Source of the DNA: Bacillota bacterium
GTDB lineage: Bacteria > Bacillota_I > Bacilli_A > RFN20 > CAG-288
Direction of reading: 5' to 3'
Assembly: GCA_023459795.1 (NCBI GenBank)
Contig: JAEWSP010000028.1
Coordinates: 1-64,000 of the forward strand
Length of the DNA: 64,000 nucleotides
Shown here in pieces: positions 52,468 to 61,381 of this stretch. The stretch's first letter is position 1, and every line of letters starts with the position of its first letter. A program made the position numbers and the translations under genes. The notes under the pieces are model-generated. The model was not told where the DNA came from. It ran no database searches and saw only the letters and a program-made list of their open reading frames with translations.

Positions 52468-53397
52468 TTACTTGATCTTACGGACCTGAATCTGGGGAAG
52501 AAGGCTTTTCCAGAGGTCATAGGAACCGAGTAGCTCGGAGAAGGCGGTTGCACCGCCGGCAGCCATCGAATACTGAAGGGTCTCTTCTACCGACTTATGC
52601 TCGGCAAGTCCCTTGATGAAACCGGCAATCGAGGAATCACCGGCACCGACAGCGGAGATCTGCTTTCCGTGGGCGTTGGAGCAGTGATAGATGTGTCCGT
52701 CTTCGGCAAAGTAGTAAGCACCGTTCTTTCCTAAGGTGACCATGACGCTTCTAGGGCCCTTCGTCTTCAGCTCTTCGCCTCCGAGAAGGATGTCTTCGTC
52801 GGTATGGATTGCCTTGCCAAGAAGATCGCCTAACTCTTCCTGATTCGGCTTGATCATGAACGGATGAGCCGGAAGGGCATTCGTCAAAGCTTCGTCGATG
52901 GAATCTAGGATCGTGAGGGCACCGGCCGGATTGAAGACCTTCTCCATCAGATCCTGATAGAGATGCTTGTCTTCCTGGCCAAGGGATCCGGAAAGAATGA
53001 CGATGTCATCCTTCTTCAGGTTCTTCTTGAAGAAAGCATACATCTGATCCAGGCCGTCCTTGGTAATCTTCGGAGCCGGAGGATCGAAACGGAGGTCCGT
53101 ATTCGGACCAGTGATAAGGACATCGATACGGGAATTGGTCTCCGTAGGGATATAAAGGATATCCTCGAACTCGTTACCGATCATCTTCTGGATGACCTTT
53201 CCGTTCTCGCCTCCTAGGGCGATGACCGGAATGGATTTTACCTTGAGGTTCCTAAGCATCCGGCTGACCGTGACGCCTTTGCCTCCGATGGAGAAGCCCT
53301 TATCGGTCGGACGGTTGACACCGTCTGCACGGAGCTCCTTCTCGCCGAGATCCAGTGTATAGTCGATAGACGGAGCAACAGTTAAGGAATAAATCAT
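52468..53397 (-). CDS. fruK: 1-phosphofructokinase (PfkB family)
   Basis: Converts fructose 1-phosphate to fructose 1,6-bisphosphate. The 309-residue product has the start typical of the FruK/LacC group (MIYSLTVAPSIDYTLDL), the GGKGVTVSRMLRNL segment (about 38-51) and the signature VGAGDSSIAGFIKG (about 248-261). LacC (tagatose-6-phosphate kinase) is the nearest alternative. FruK is preferred because a DeoR-type regulator is immediately upstream, as in fruRKA operons. No FruA (PTS) gene is present here, so the transporter must lie elsewhere. The gene is 23 nt after the regulator. Confidence 0.85.
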   Translation of the reverse strand: MIYSLTVAPSIDYTLDLGEKELRADGVNRPTDKGFSIGGKGVTVSRMLRNLKVKSIPVIALGGENGKVIQKMIGNEFEDILYIPTETNSRIDVLITGPNTDLRFDPPAPKITKDGLDQMYAFFKKNLKKDDIVILSGSLGQEDKHLYQDLMEKVFNPAGALTILDSIDEALTNALPAHPFMIKPNQEELGDLLGKAIHTDEDILLGGEELKTKGPRSVMVTLGKNGAYYFAEDGHIYHCSNAHGKQISAVGAGDSSIAGFIKGLAEHKSVEETLQYSMAAGGATAFSELLGSYDLWKSLLPQIQVRKIK

Positions 53398-53420
53398 TTT
53401 ATATATATCCTCTTTTATTA

Positions 53421-54200
53421 TTATTTCATGTCTTCTTCAGTAGGGGCTACTTCGACAATCCGAATTAGGGAAGAATATTTCGGATTTGCCTTATCCGTAA
53501 TAAGGGTCGGACGGTTGAAATCAGAGAAGGTTGCAGTCGATATATTATCGAACTTCGTATTGTCGGCAAGAATATAGACCTGATAGCATTTGGCGATTGC
53601 CGTCTCCTTGATGGCACATTCCTGCGGATCAGGGGTTGTGAATTTGGCCTGCGGATGGATGCCGTTCGTTCCGAAGAAACCGATGTCGAAGTTGAACTTG
53701 GAGATGAAGTCGATGGCATAAGGCCCGATGAAGGCATTCGTCGTCAGTTTGAGTTCTCCGCCTGTCACATAGCAGGTAAGTCCTCGTTCCGCAATCTTTG
53801 TGGCAAGGAAGGAGGAATTCGTAATATAAGTCGTGTTCTTGAAGTCCGGGAAGAAAGGAATCATGGCTGCAACAGTTGTGGAGGCATCCAGGTAGATGCA
53901 GCTTCCTTCCTTAATGAACTTGGCAGCATACCTTGCAATCATCTTCTTGACGTCCGGTTCGGTTCTTTCTCTTTCGAGATAATCCCGGTCCAGACGTTCG
54001 AACTTGAAGTTGCCGGAGAAATCCAGGCTTGCTGCTCCCCCGTGGACTCTCATCAGCTGATGTTCGCCGGCCATCTTCTGGAGGTCTCTTCTTATCGTCG
54101 ACTCGCTCGTCTTGAAGTAATCGGCCAAAGACTCTACGGAAACAAACTGAGAGGGGCTTTCTTCGAGCAATTTGAGAATTTCATTGTCTCTGCTTTTCAC
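53421..54200 (-). CDS. fruR: DeoR-family transcriptional regulator (FruR-like)
   Basis: Represses sugar operons until a sugar phosphate binds. The 259-residue product has an N-terminal winged HTH (residues 1-55, with TSESTIRRDLQKM as the recognition helix) and the DeoR sensor domain with ASTTVAAMIPFF (about 106-117), TNSSFLATKIAERG and LADNTKF (about 212-218). It precedes fruK in the same operon, which suggests that it senses fructose 1-phosphate. The 126 bases upstream have an AT-rich segment that probably holds its promoter, but I see no clear operator. Confidence 0.87.
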   Translation of the reverse strand: MKSRDNEILKLLEESPSQFVSVESLADYFKTSESTIRRDLQKMAGEHQLMRVHGGAASLDFSGNFKFERLDRDYLERERTEPDVKKMIARYAAKFIKEGSCIYLDASTTVAAMIPFFPDFKNTTYITNSSFLATKIAERGLTCYVTGGELKLTTNAFIGPYAIDFISKFNFDIGFFGTNGIHPQAKFTTPDPQECAIKETAIAKCYQVYILADNTKFDNISTATFSDFNRPTLITDKANPKYSSLIRIVEVAPTEEDMK

Positions 54201-54326
54201 TGTTTTTCACCTCCCGGTTTTTTCGGCTTCTACCATTCTAGAGGGATTGCGTTCTTTTTACAATACAAAATGCGCAAAATGAGCAAACGAAATTTTTTCG
54301 CTTGCTTTACATGGATAAAAGGCAGT

Positions 54327-55313
54327 TTACTGCAGCTCTTTCCGGCACTCTTCAATCAGCGTTTCGTACTCTTCCAGGGTTTTGCACTGGACTAAGGAGG
54401 AACGGATCTTGGCGGCCTTGTCGAAGCCCCGGATATAGTGGGTAGAGATACCTTTCATGATATCGGCGGCTTTCCTCTCCTCCTTGAAGGAGAAGATCAG
54501 CTTCAGATGCTTCTCCAGGTCATCAAGCTGCCTGGATAAAGAAGAAGGAAGAGGATCCTCCCCTTCTGATATCCTTGTCATATCCTCGAAGACCTTCGGG
54601 TATCCGATTGCTCTTTGGGCCACCATTAGGCCGTCGGCTTTAGTTTCTTCTTCGACTTCCTGGAAGTTCTTTTCCGTGATTCCGCCGTTTGCAATAACCG
54701 GAATCGAGACAGCTTCCTTTACGGCCCTGATCAAAGCATAATCCACAGGACCGGCAAAGAACTGGTTCCTGGTTCTTCCGTGGATGGCAATTGCCGAGAC
54801 TCCTGCTTTCTCAATTTCCTTGGCAAGAGACACCATATCGATTTCCTTGTCAAAACCGGTTCTGAGTTTTACGATCACCGGTTTCTTGGAGAGGGCGACC
54901 ATCTCCTTCAGAAGCGGAAGAAGCTCGTCCAGCCTTGTCAGCCATTTGGATCCAGCACCCTGCTTCAGGACTTTGGGAACCGGACATCCGCAGTTGAAAT
55001 CCAGGAAATCGTACTGGGCAAAGTTCTCGAAGAGAGGAATCGACTGCAGGACAAAATCCGGCTTCCCTCCGAAGATCTGGAGGGCAAGCTTGGTATCTTT
55101 CTCGTTCTTCCTGTCCAAGGCTGTGGAAAGACAGTCTTCCTTCGTGGCCTTGCTTTTATAAACTAGGGACTCGCAGCTTTCCATCTCCGTATAGACAAGT
55201 CCTGCTCCGTAGCTGGAAGACATCTGTCTCAAGGAGTAATCCGTGAAGCCTGCCATCGGGCCTAAGACAAAAGGAGACGGAATAGGAATCCCGGCAATCG
55301 TAAAACCTTTCAT
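54327..55313 (-). CDS. dusB: tRNA-dihydrouridine synthase
   Basis: Flavoenzyme that reduces uridine to dihydrouridine in tRNA. The 328-residue product has the family pieces: PFVLGPMAGFTDYSLR (about 14-29), the signature FNCGCPVPKVLKQGAG (C110 is the catalytic Cys by motif), KPVIVKLRTGFD, AIHGRTRNQFFAG and IANGGI, the FMN phosphate-binding end. The C-terminal helical domain is present. The Bacilli Dus group cannot be told apart exactly from sequence alone. Its start overlaps the preceding small gene by 4 nt. Confidence 0.93.
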   Translation of the reverse strand: MKGFTIAGIPIPSPFVLGPMAGFTDYSLRQMSSSYGAGLVYTEMESCESLVYKSKATKEDCLSTALDRKNEKDTKLALQIFGGKPDFVLQSIPLFENFAQYDFLDFNCGCPVPKVLKQGAGSKWLTRLDELLPLLKEMVALSKKPVIVKLRTGFDKEIDMVSLAKEIEKAGVSAIAIHGRTRNQFFAGPVDYALIRAVKEAVSIPVIANGGITEKNFQEVEEETKADGLMVAQRAIGYPKVFEDMTRISEGEDPLPSSLSRQLDDLEKHLKLIFSFKEERKAADIMKGISTHYIRGFDKAAKIRSSLVQCKTLEEYETLIEECRKELQ

Positions 55314-55621
55314 AAGTTCTTCGGGGCAGTTCCTTTGGTGTGCTCCAGCATGAAGATATGGAATTCATCCGTAAGCATTTCGGAAATCCTGTCAACCCCT
55401 TCCTCTTCAACGAGGATGGTATCTTTTGTCTTTATCTTGTTCCACTCCTCTTTATACTTCTCGACATCTACTGTATATGCATATTTATGAATGAAGTTAT
55501 CAATCTCTTTCATAGAGGTCAGGGAGAGGTCTTCCATCAGGAAAAGCATCTCTCTCATCGTCGGGGTGATAAGACCGATTGCAGCATAATAACGGACGAT
55601 AGAAGTCCAAGCCGAGTTCAT
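55310..55621 (-). CDS. Hypothetical small protein between DUF523 and dus
   Basis: A 103-residue helical protein starting MNSAWTSIVRYYAAIG. The open frame continues upstream to 55687, but that part overlaps the DUF523 gene out of phase, and the ATG at 55621 lies 2 nt after the DUF523 stop. No domain is recognised; the end (EEEGVDRISEMLTDEFHIFML) is a charged helix. It overlaps dus by 4 nt (ATGA). A role with its neighbours is possible but nothing specific can be said. Confidence 0.6.
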   Translation of the reverse strand: MNSAWTSIVRYYAAIGLITPTMREMLFLMEDLSLTSMKEIDNFIHKYAYTVDVEKYKEEWNKIKTKDTILVEEEGVDRISEMLTDEFHIFMLEHTKGTAPKNL

Positions 55622-55623
55622 TT

Positions 55624-56091
55624 CTACTTGCCTTTCCGGGAGTCGAGCTCCTGGAGCAAGGCGAGAGCCTCTTCCTCGTCGATGCACTTGACGCCCATCT
55701 TGGTAAGGCGTCTAGCGGTGATCCCCATTCCGGGGATGACCTTGTCCGTAAAGGAACCGTCATGGATCACATGGGATCCGCAGCTCGGGGATCTCTCCTT
55801 AAGGACTGCAAGCTTCACATGGTAAAGAGAGGTGACGGCTCCTGCCCAGTAGGCACCGTCGAGATAGTTCTGGGTGACGTCCTTGCCGGATTTGGAATGG
55901 ACGCTTCCGTCGGGCATGATTTCACTCGGTTCCCGGGGAATCTTCAATCCGCCGGAAAGTTCGGGGCAGATCGGAATCAGGTCATAGTATTTGGCCAGAT
56001 TGACGATTCCCTTCACTTCCTTGCTTGCTCCGTCATAACGGACTTTGTTTCCTAGAAGGCAAGCCGAAACCAGTATTTTCTCTTTTTCCAT
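55624..56091 (-). CDS. DUF523 family protein
   Basis: A 155-residue cytoplasmic protein of the DUF523 family, widespread in anaerobes and without a settled function. Conserved pieces are VSACLLGNKVRYDG (about 7-20), ICPELSGGLKIPREPSEI (about 40-57) and LKERSPSCGSHVIHDGSF (about 97-114); the three Cys in these motifs suggest a metal or Fe-S site. An upstream ATG (56124) is in frame, but the family N-terminus begins at the ATG at 56091, with AGGAAACTGTCTT before it. It lies 26 nt after the hydrolase gene. Confidence 0.88.
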   Translation of the reverse strand: MEKEKILVSACLLGNKVRYDGASKEVKGIVNLAKYYDLIPICPELSGGLKIPREPSEIMPDGSVHSKSGKDVTQNYLDGAYWAGAVTSLYHVKLAVLKERSPSCGSHVIHDGSFTDKVIPGMGITARRLTKMGVKCIDEEEALALLQELDSRKGK

Positions 56092-56117
56092 AAGACAGTT
56101 TCCTAACGCGTATGATT

Positions 56118-57047
56118 CTAGCAATTCTTAAGGAAAACAGCAATCTCCTTGTTAGTATCGATGGCGGAGCGGTCGTTGATATAGGAGATGTTATAGACGT
56201 GGCCGTTGGGTTCTTCCTTGTTGCAGATAATCTTTGTATCCGTCTTCTCTTCCAGAAGCCGGACAAAGACTTTTTCCGATAAAGGACGGTAGAAGGTATC
56301 TCCTAAAGAGGTGATAACCAGAGTCTTCGGGAAAGGTACGCCCTGGATCAGATTATCGAAGTCGGAAGTCATCGTGCAAAAAGGATCTTTTTTGTATTTC
56401 CATCCATATAGTACGGCAAGATAGTTCTTGCTCGCCATCTTTCCGACAGGATTCTTCAGTTCGATGGCCTTTCCAAGTTCCCGTACATAGCAGACAGGAT
56501 GGTTCAGGACAAGCCCGTCGAGGGGAAGGGAGAGCTTCTTCCCCAATAGCTGCTGAAGGTCTTTCCGGGAAGAAGAGGCCAGGACGATAGAAGCAAGCTG
56601 CCCGCCGGCACTGTCGCCTCCTAGATAGACATGGTCGAGGGAGAGGGACAGCTCCTTGCTGTTCTCCTGGACATAGGAAATGGCATCCAGAACCTCTCTG
56701 GTCATATCGATGACTTTCTTCTTCGGTGCCAGGGAGTAGTTCATGGTTACTACGGCAATTCCGAGGCTTGCCAGGAACTTGGCGAAAGGAACATAGATTT
56801 CCTTGTTCCCGTAGAACCATCCTCCGCCATGGACATGGATATATACCGGAAGAGTGGAAGGGTCTTTTCCTTTAGGGAGGGTCACATAAAGGGTATGGTC
56901 TATATTGCCGTCCCCTTCATAGTTGAACTCTTTCTGTATGCATTCCTCCGGAATCGCTAGGCCATCGATCCTTTCCTTATCCATCTTTTCGCATTTGTTC
57001 CAGAAGGTGCGGATGATTTTCATAAAACTGAAATAAAGAAATGGCAT
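56118..57047 (-). CDS. Alpha/beta-hydrolase (esterase/lipase, HSL-like)
   Basis: A 309-residue carboxylester hydrolase. The oxyanion motif HGGG is at 73-76, the nucleophile S146 in GDSAGG, the Asp in TSLGDTFYRPL and the His in NGHVYNIS. This is the pattern of the hormone-sensitive-lipase-like group IV esterases. The N-terminus is somewhat hydrophobic (MPFLYFSFMKII), but there is no proper signal peptide. Substrate unknown. It lies 23 nt after an HD hydrolase gene and starts behind AAGGAGCAAAGG. A second, shorter esterase of the same group lies at 61382-62272. Confidence 0.87.
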   Translation of the reverse strand: MPFLYFSFMKIIRTFWNKCEKMDKERIDGLAIPEECIQKEFNYEGDGNIDHTLYVTLPKGKDPSTLPVYIHVHGGGWFYGNKEIYVPFAKFLASLGIAVVTMNYSLAPKKKVIDMTREVLDAISYVQENSKELSLSLDHVYLGGDSAGGQLASIVLASSSRKDLQQLLGKKLSLPLDGLVLNHPVCYVRELGKAIELKNPVGKMASKNYLAVLYGWKYKKDPFCTMTSDFDNLIQGVPFPKTLVITSLGDTFYRPLSEKVFVRLLEEKTDTKIICNKEEPNGHVYNISYINDRSAIDTNKEIAVFLKNC

Positions 57048-57070
57048 ATTCCTTTGCTCCTTTCTGAGGC

Positions 57071-57718
57071 TTACTTCGCGCCTTTGATCTCGGAATCGAA
57101 TTCGGCAAGGAAGTCTTTCAGCACTTCGGTTCTTCCTTCTGCAAGACGCTTGGCTTCTTTCGTATTCATCATATCTTCTAAGAGGAGGAGCTTCTCATAG
57201 AAATGGGCGATGGTGGATCCGTTGTTCTTCCGGTATTCCTCTTCCGACATATCTTTCTTATACTTCTCGTTTTCCAGGTAGAGAGGTCTTTGATGGCTCC
57301 CGCCGTAGGCAAAGGCTCTGGCAATGCCGATAGCTCCAATGGCATCTAGCCTATCTGCATCCTGAACGACTTCTCCTTCCAGAGTATCCGGCTTGACGCT
57401 GTCTTTTCCTTTGAAGGAGACCTGATGGATGATGCGGATGATCTTCTCTTCGATGTCTTTAGGGACGTTGTTATCGGATAGGAACTTCCTGGCATTGTCA
57501 TCGTTCTTGTTTTCCGGAAACAGCTTCTTGTCATCGACATCGTGGAGAAGAGCACCAAGAGAAACAAGAAGCAGGTCGGCATTCTCTTTCCTGGCTATCT
57601 GAAGGGCTGTCCTATAGACACGGAAAGAATGTTCTGCATCATGCCCGGAGAAATCACTAGAAAAGATAGAACGGATATAGGCAGAAGCTAGCGAACATAA
57701 AGTTTCTCTGTTTTCCAT
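57071..57718 (-). CDS. HD-domain hydrolase (YedJ-like)
   Basis: A 215-residue metal-dependent phosphohydrolase. The HD residues are H26 and H30 (SGHDAEHSFRV), H59-D60 (LLHDVDD), H98, and the later D120/D122 (VQDADRLDAIGAIGIARAFAYGG), the signature of the YedJ/YpgQ subgroup, which can act on nucleoside triphosphates or ribo-nucleotides. A perfect TATAAT box ends only 8 nt before the ATG (57718), so the leader is nearly absent although AGAGG fits inside. It begins the minus-strand block of HD hydrolase, esterase, DUF523, unknown gene and dus. Confidence 0.86.
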   Translation of the reverse strand: MENRETLCSLASAYIRSIFSSDFSGHDAEHSFRVYRTALQIARKENADLLLVSLGALLHDVDDKKLFPENKNDDNARKFLSDNNVPKDIEEKIIRIIHQVSFKGKDSVKPDTLEGEVVQDADRLDAIGAIGIARAFAYGGSHQRPLYLENEKYKKDMSEEEYRKNNGSTIAHFYEKLLLLEDMMNTKEAKRLAEGRTEVLKDFLAEFDSEIKGAK

Positions 57719-57855
57719 ACCTCTATATTATAGGAAATCCTTGCACGGATTAATAAAAATCGAGCAAATTTCTTTTTTTGATTAGCATTTCTAGAATAGT
57801 CTCCTCCTTCTCCTTCCTTCCCCGTAACATTTCCTTATATGGTAAAATGAAGGAT

Positions 57856-59355
57856 ATGGAAAATAGTCCGGAAAAGAATAAAAAGAAGCTTCCGTTTATC
57901 CTTACGGGAATCATCTCTCTTCTGGTTGGGTTTACCGGAGGGTATTTCCTATGCTTCGGTACTCACCTCCTTTCCAACGACGAAAAAAAGCTGATCGAAG
58001 AATACCGCCTTCTTAAGGATGACTGGCTTTACGGCAACGAAGATACGCTGTTTGGAGAACAGGCACTTTCCGGCCTTCTTTCCGGGGCAGCGACGGCAGA
58101 GAACGATCCCTACACCTTCTACACCTCTACGAAGTCGGAGCAGGGGCTGGATACTACCGGAAAAGGCTTTGGCATCTCCTACCGTTACTACGGCGGAAAC
58201 TTATATCTGGTCGGAGTAGAGAATTCCAAGAACAGCGACAAGCTGAGAATGGGGGATGTCCTTACCTCCGTCCGGAGAGGGAAAGAAGATCCTTATGTTT
58301 TCGTGGATCATTCCTATACGGACATCAAGAACTATCTGAACGAAGACGGACATGATTCGGATTCCTTCGTCTTCACGCTCCTCAGGAAGAACACTTCCGG
58401 AACAGAAGAAGAAAAGGAAGTAAGCTTAGTCAAAACGGATTATTCCGAGAACGTTATCACGCTTATCCAGAGTCCGTCTATAGAGAACTCCAGGACCATG
58501 ATGGTCAAGATCAACACGTTCCTCGGGACTCCGGCCGAGAACCTTTCCGCTTTGCTGAAGGGTTATCAGGATATCTCGACTCTTGTTCTGGACCTCCGCG
58601 GAAACGGAGGAGGGTATGTCCAGGAAGCGGAGAAGATGGCGGAGCTCTTCGTGAAGAAGGGATCCTTCATCTACGAGATGGTGGACAAAAACAACAAGAT
58701 CGTTGCTAAAGGCACCCAGCTTTCCGAACCGGCATTTTCTATCCCTCATTTCCGTGTGATCGTGGATTCCAACACGGCCAGTGCCAGCGAGCTTTTCACG
58801 CTGGCGATGAGGGCAGGGGTCGAAGACGGGAAGGTTTACGGATTGAAGTCGTATGGCAAGGGGATTGCCCAGGATTTCCATACTTTCTCCGATGGTTCCG
58901 TAGTCCGGTACACAAGCGCTTATGTCTACGGGCCGGAAAGGGAGAACGAGACGATGTACGACGAAGGAGAAGACAGCGACAAGATCATGTGCATCCATGG
59001 GAAGGGCATCCTTCCGGATGTCACCTATGGGACGGATTATGTATTCCTTGAGAAGAGCTATGACTTCACCAAGAGCATCGGGCTTTCCGAAGCCAGCCAG
59101 AACTTCTTCCTCCAGGGGCTTAACCTTCTCTATCCGGATTCCTATCCTTCTTCCTATTCCGGAGAATACCACTTCGTAGATGCCGTCAAGGATTACGGAA
59201 AGAGCCTTGCCCTAAGGCTTTCCGATGCCAGCTATCTTTCCCCCTTCTCCACGGACGGAACGGTGAAGAAAACCGTCAGCGATGCCTTCAACAAGGAGAC
59301 GTTCGACGGATACCTGAAGTATTACGATCTTCTGACTAACGAGGTGCTTCAATGA
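57856..59355 (+). CDS. S41 C-terminal processing peptidase (membrane-anchored)
   Basis: A serine protease of the CtpA/Prc family that cuts proteins in the space outside the membrane. The 499-residue product has an N-terminal membrane anchor (about 12-34), a PDZ domain (about 100-190) and a catalytic core with LRGNGGGY, S309 (NTASASE) and K335 (SYGKG), the Ser-Lys dyad. The reading frame is open from 57778 and also has ATG 57847. TGGTAAAAT (57840-57848), an extended -10, ends 7 nt before the ATG at 57856, so a leaderless start is plausible. It overlaps uvrB by 4 nt. Confidence 0.88.
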   Translation: MENSPEKNKKKLPFILTGIISLLVGFTGGYFLCFGTHLLSNDEKKLIEEYRLLKDDWLYGNEDTLFGEQALSGLLSGAATAENDPYTFYTSTKSEQGLDTTGKGFGISYRYYGGNLYLVGVENSKNSDKLRMGDVLTSVRRGKEDPYVFVDHSYTDIKNYLNEDGHDSDSFVFTLLRKNTSGTEEEKEVSLVKTDYSENVITLIQSPSIENSRTMMVKINTFLGTPAENLSALLKGYQDISTLVLDLRGNGGGYVQEAEKMAELFVKKGSFIYEMVDKNNKIVAKGTQLSEPAFSIPHFRVIVDSNTASASELFTLAMRAGVEDGKVYGLKSYGKGIAQDFHTFSDGSVVRYTSAYVYGPERENETMYDEGEDSDKIMCIHGKGILPDVTYGTDYVFLEKSYDFTKSIGLSEASQNFFLQGLNLLYPDSYPSSYSGEYHFVDAVKDYGKSLALRLSDASYLSPFSTDGTVKKTVSDAFNKETFDGYLKYYDLLTNEVLQ

Positions 59356-61337
59356 CAGACAAAGACCATCCATTCGAACTTGTCTCTCCGTATTCTCCTA
59401 CCGGCGACCAGCCGCAGGCGATTGACAAACTGGTCCAGGGATTGAAGGAGAACCGGAAGTGGCAGGTTCTTTTAGGCGCTACCGGAACCGGAAAGACCTT
59501 TACGATGGCAAACATCATTGCCAGGACCCAGCGTACGGCTCTGGTTCTTGTCCATAACAAGACGCTTGCTGCCCAGGAGTACGGAGAGTTCAAAGCGCTC
59601 TTCCCCCATAACCGGGTAGAGTATTTCATCTCCAACTTCGATTTCTACCAGCCGGAAGCCTATCTCCCGAAGACGGATACCTATATCGACAAGGAAGTCG
59701 TCATGAACCAGGAGATCGAGATGATGCGGGCAAGTTCCGTGAACTCCCTTCTGGAGCGGAAGGATACGATTGTCGTTGCCTCTGTTGCCAGCATATACGG
59801 ACTAAGCGACCCGGAAGAGTACCGGAACCTTTCCTTCACCCTCCATGTCGGGGAACCTTACGATCCGCACGAAATCAGCAAGAAGCTGGTCCAGAGCCAG
59901 TACAAACGGAATGATATGGAGCTCTCCTCCGGTACGTTCCGAATAAGAGGAGATGTCATGGAGATCTTCCCGCCTAGCGGAGATAACTTCTTCCTTAGAA
60001 TCTACTCCGATTTCGATGAAATCAGCGAGATCGACGAAATCCGTCCTACCACCGGGGAAGTGCTCCATACGGTGGATTACTACCCGATCTTCCCGGCACA
60101 CGAACATGCCTCCTCCTTGGACAGGATCGGAAGAGCCTGCAAAACCATCCGGGAAGAACTGACGGAAAGGCTGAAGTTCTTCGACAAGCAGGGGAAGCTT
60201 CTGGAGTCGGAGCGGCTGAAGACAAGAACCGAACACGACTTAGACTCTTTGAAGGAGTTCGGCATGTGCGCCGGTATCGAGAATTATGCAAGGCACTTCG
60301 ACGGCCGGAAGGAAGGAGAAGCTCCTTATACGCTTCTGGACTACTTCCCCAGGGATTTCCTTACCTTCATTGATGAAAGCCATGTGACGATTCCTCAGAT
60401 CGGCGGTATGTTCAACGGCGACAGGGCAAGGAAGACCACCTTGGTCGACTACGGCTTCCGTCTCCCCTCCGCTCTCGACAACAGGCCTCTGCAGCTTCCG
60501 GAATTCATCGAAAGGCAGAACAATGTCATCTGCACTTCTGCAACTCCTGGCGACTTCGAGCTTACGGAAAGCCATCAGGCACCGGTAGAACAGATCATCC
60601 GTCCGACCGGACTTCTCGACCCGGTCATCGAAGTCCGGTACAATACGAACAATCCGGTCTATGACCTGATGAAGGAAATCCAGGACCGGGTAGCCAAGAA
60701 GGAGAGAGTCCTTGTCATCACTTTGACGGTCAAGGATGCCGAAAACCTGACCGATTTCTTCAAGGCTCATGATATCAAGGTTGCTTATCTTCAGCATGAG
60801 ATCCTGACCCTGCAAAGAACCGAAATCATCTATAAACTCCGCAAAGGCATCTTCGACGTTGTTGTCGGAATCAACCTTTTGAGGGAAGGACTCGATATCC
60901 CGGAAGTATCCTTGATTGCAATCCTCGATGCGGACCGGGAAGGATTCCTCCGCTCCACCAGATCCCTGACCCAGATTGCCGGACGTGCTGCCAGAAACAG
61001 CAAAGGCAAGGTCATCATGTATGCCGACAGGATCTCGGATGCAATGGCAGAGACTATCCAGGAGACGGCAAGGAGAAGAGGTATCCAGGAAGCTTACAAC
61101 AAGGAACACAACATCACCCCGACGACCATTATTAAGCCGATCCAGGAGCCGCTCCATATGATGGACGACAAGAAGAAGGGCAAGAAGGAAGGCGGGAAGA
61201 TGACGAAGAAGGAGACGGAACTGGAGATCAGCCAGCTTCAGAAGGAGATGATCAAGGCCTCCAAGGCTCTCGACTTCGAAGAAGCTGCAACCTTAAGGGA
61301 CGAGATCCTGGAACTGAAAGCGACGCTTTCCAAGTAA
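59352..61337 (+). CDS. uvrB: UvrABC excision nuclease subunit B
   Basis: Central helicase-like subunit of nucleotide-excision repair. The 661-residue product has the family length and motifs: Walker A GATGTGKT (42-49), the beta-hairpin region after NKTLAAQEYGEFK, ESHVTIPQIGGMFNGDRARK, the helicase motifs IPEVSLIAILDADREGFLR and IAGRAARNSKGKV, and a C-terminal UVR domain (about 624-659) that binds UvrC. It begins in a 4-nt overlap with the S41 peptidase gene, an unusual partner. uvrA and uvrC are not in the window. Confidence 0.97.
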   Translation: MTDKDHPFELVSPYSPTGDQPQAIDKLVQGLKENRKWQVLLGATGTGKTFTMANIIARTQRTALVLVHNKTLAAQEYGEFKALFPHNRVEYFISNFDFYQPEAYLPKTDTYIDKEVVMNQEIEMMRASSVNSLLERKDTIVVASVASIYGLSDPEEYRNLSFTLHVGEPYDPHEISKKLVQSQYKRNDMELSSGTFRIRGDVMEIFPPSGDNFFLRIYSDFDEISEIDEIRPTTGEVLHTVDYYPIFPAHEHASSLDRIGRACKTIREELTERLKFFDKQGKLLESERLKTRTEHDLDSLKEFGMCAGIENYARHFDGRKEGEAPYTLLDYFPRDFLTFIDESHVTIPQIGGMFNGDRARKTTLVDYGFRLPSALDNRPLQLPEFIERQNNVICTSATPGDFELTESHQAPVEQIIRPTGLLDPVIEVRYNTNNPVYDLMKEIQDRVAKKERVLVITLTVKDAENLTDFFKAHDIKVAYLQHEILTLQRTEIIYKLRKGIFDVVVGINLLREGLDIPEVSLIAILDADREGFLRSTRSLTQIAGRAARNSKGKVIMYADRISDAMAETIQETARRRGIQEAYNKEHNITPTTIIKPIQEPLHMMDDKKKGKKEGGKMTKKETELEISQLQKEMIKASKALDFEEAATLRDEILELKATLSK

Positions 61338-61381
61338 TCTAAGTAAAATTGTTGTAAAATAATAGAAATGAGGAAGTCAGA

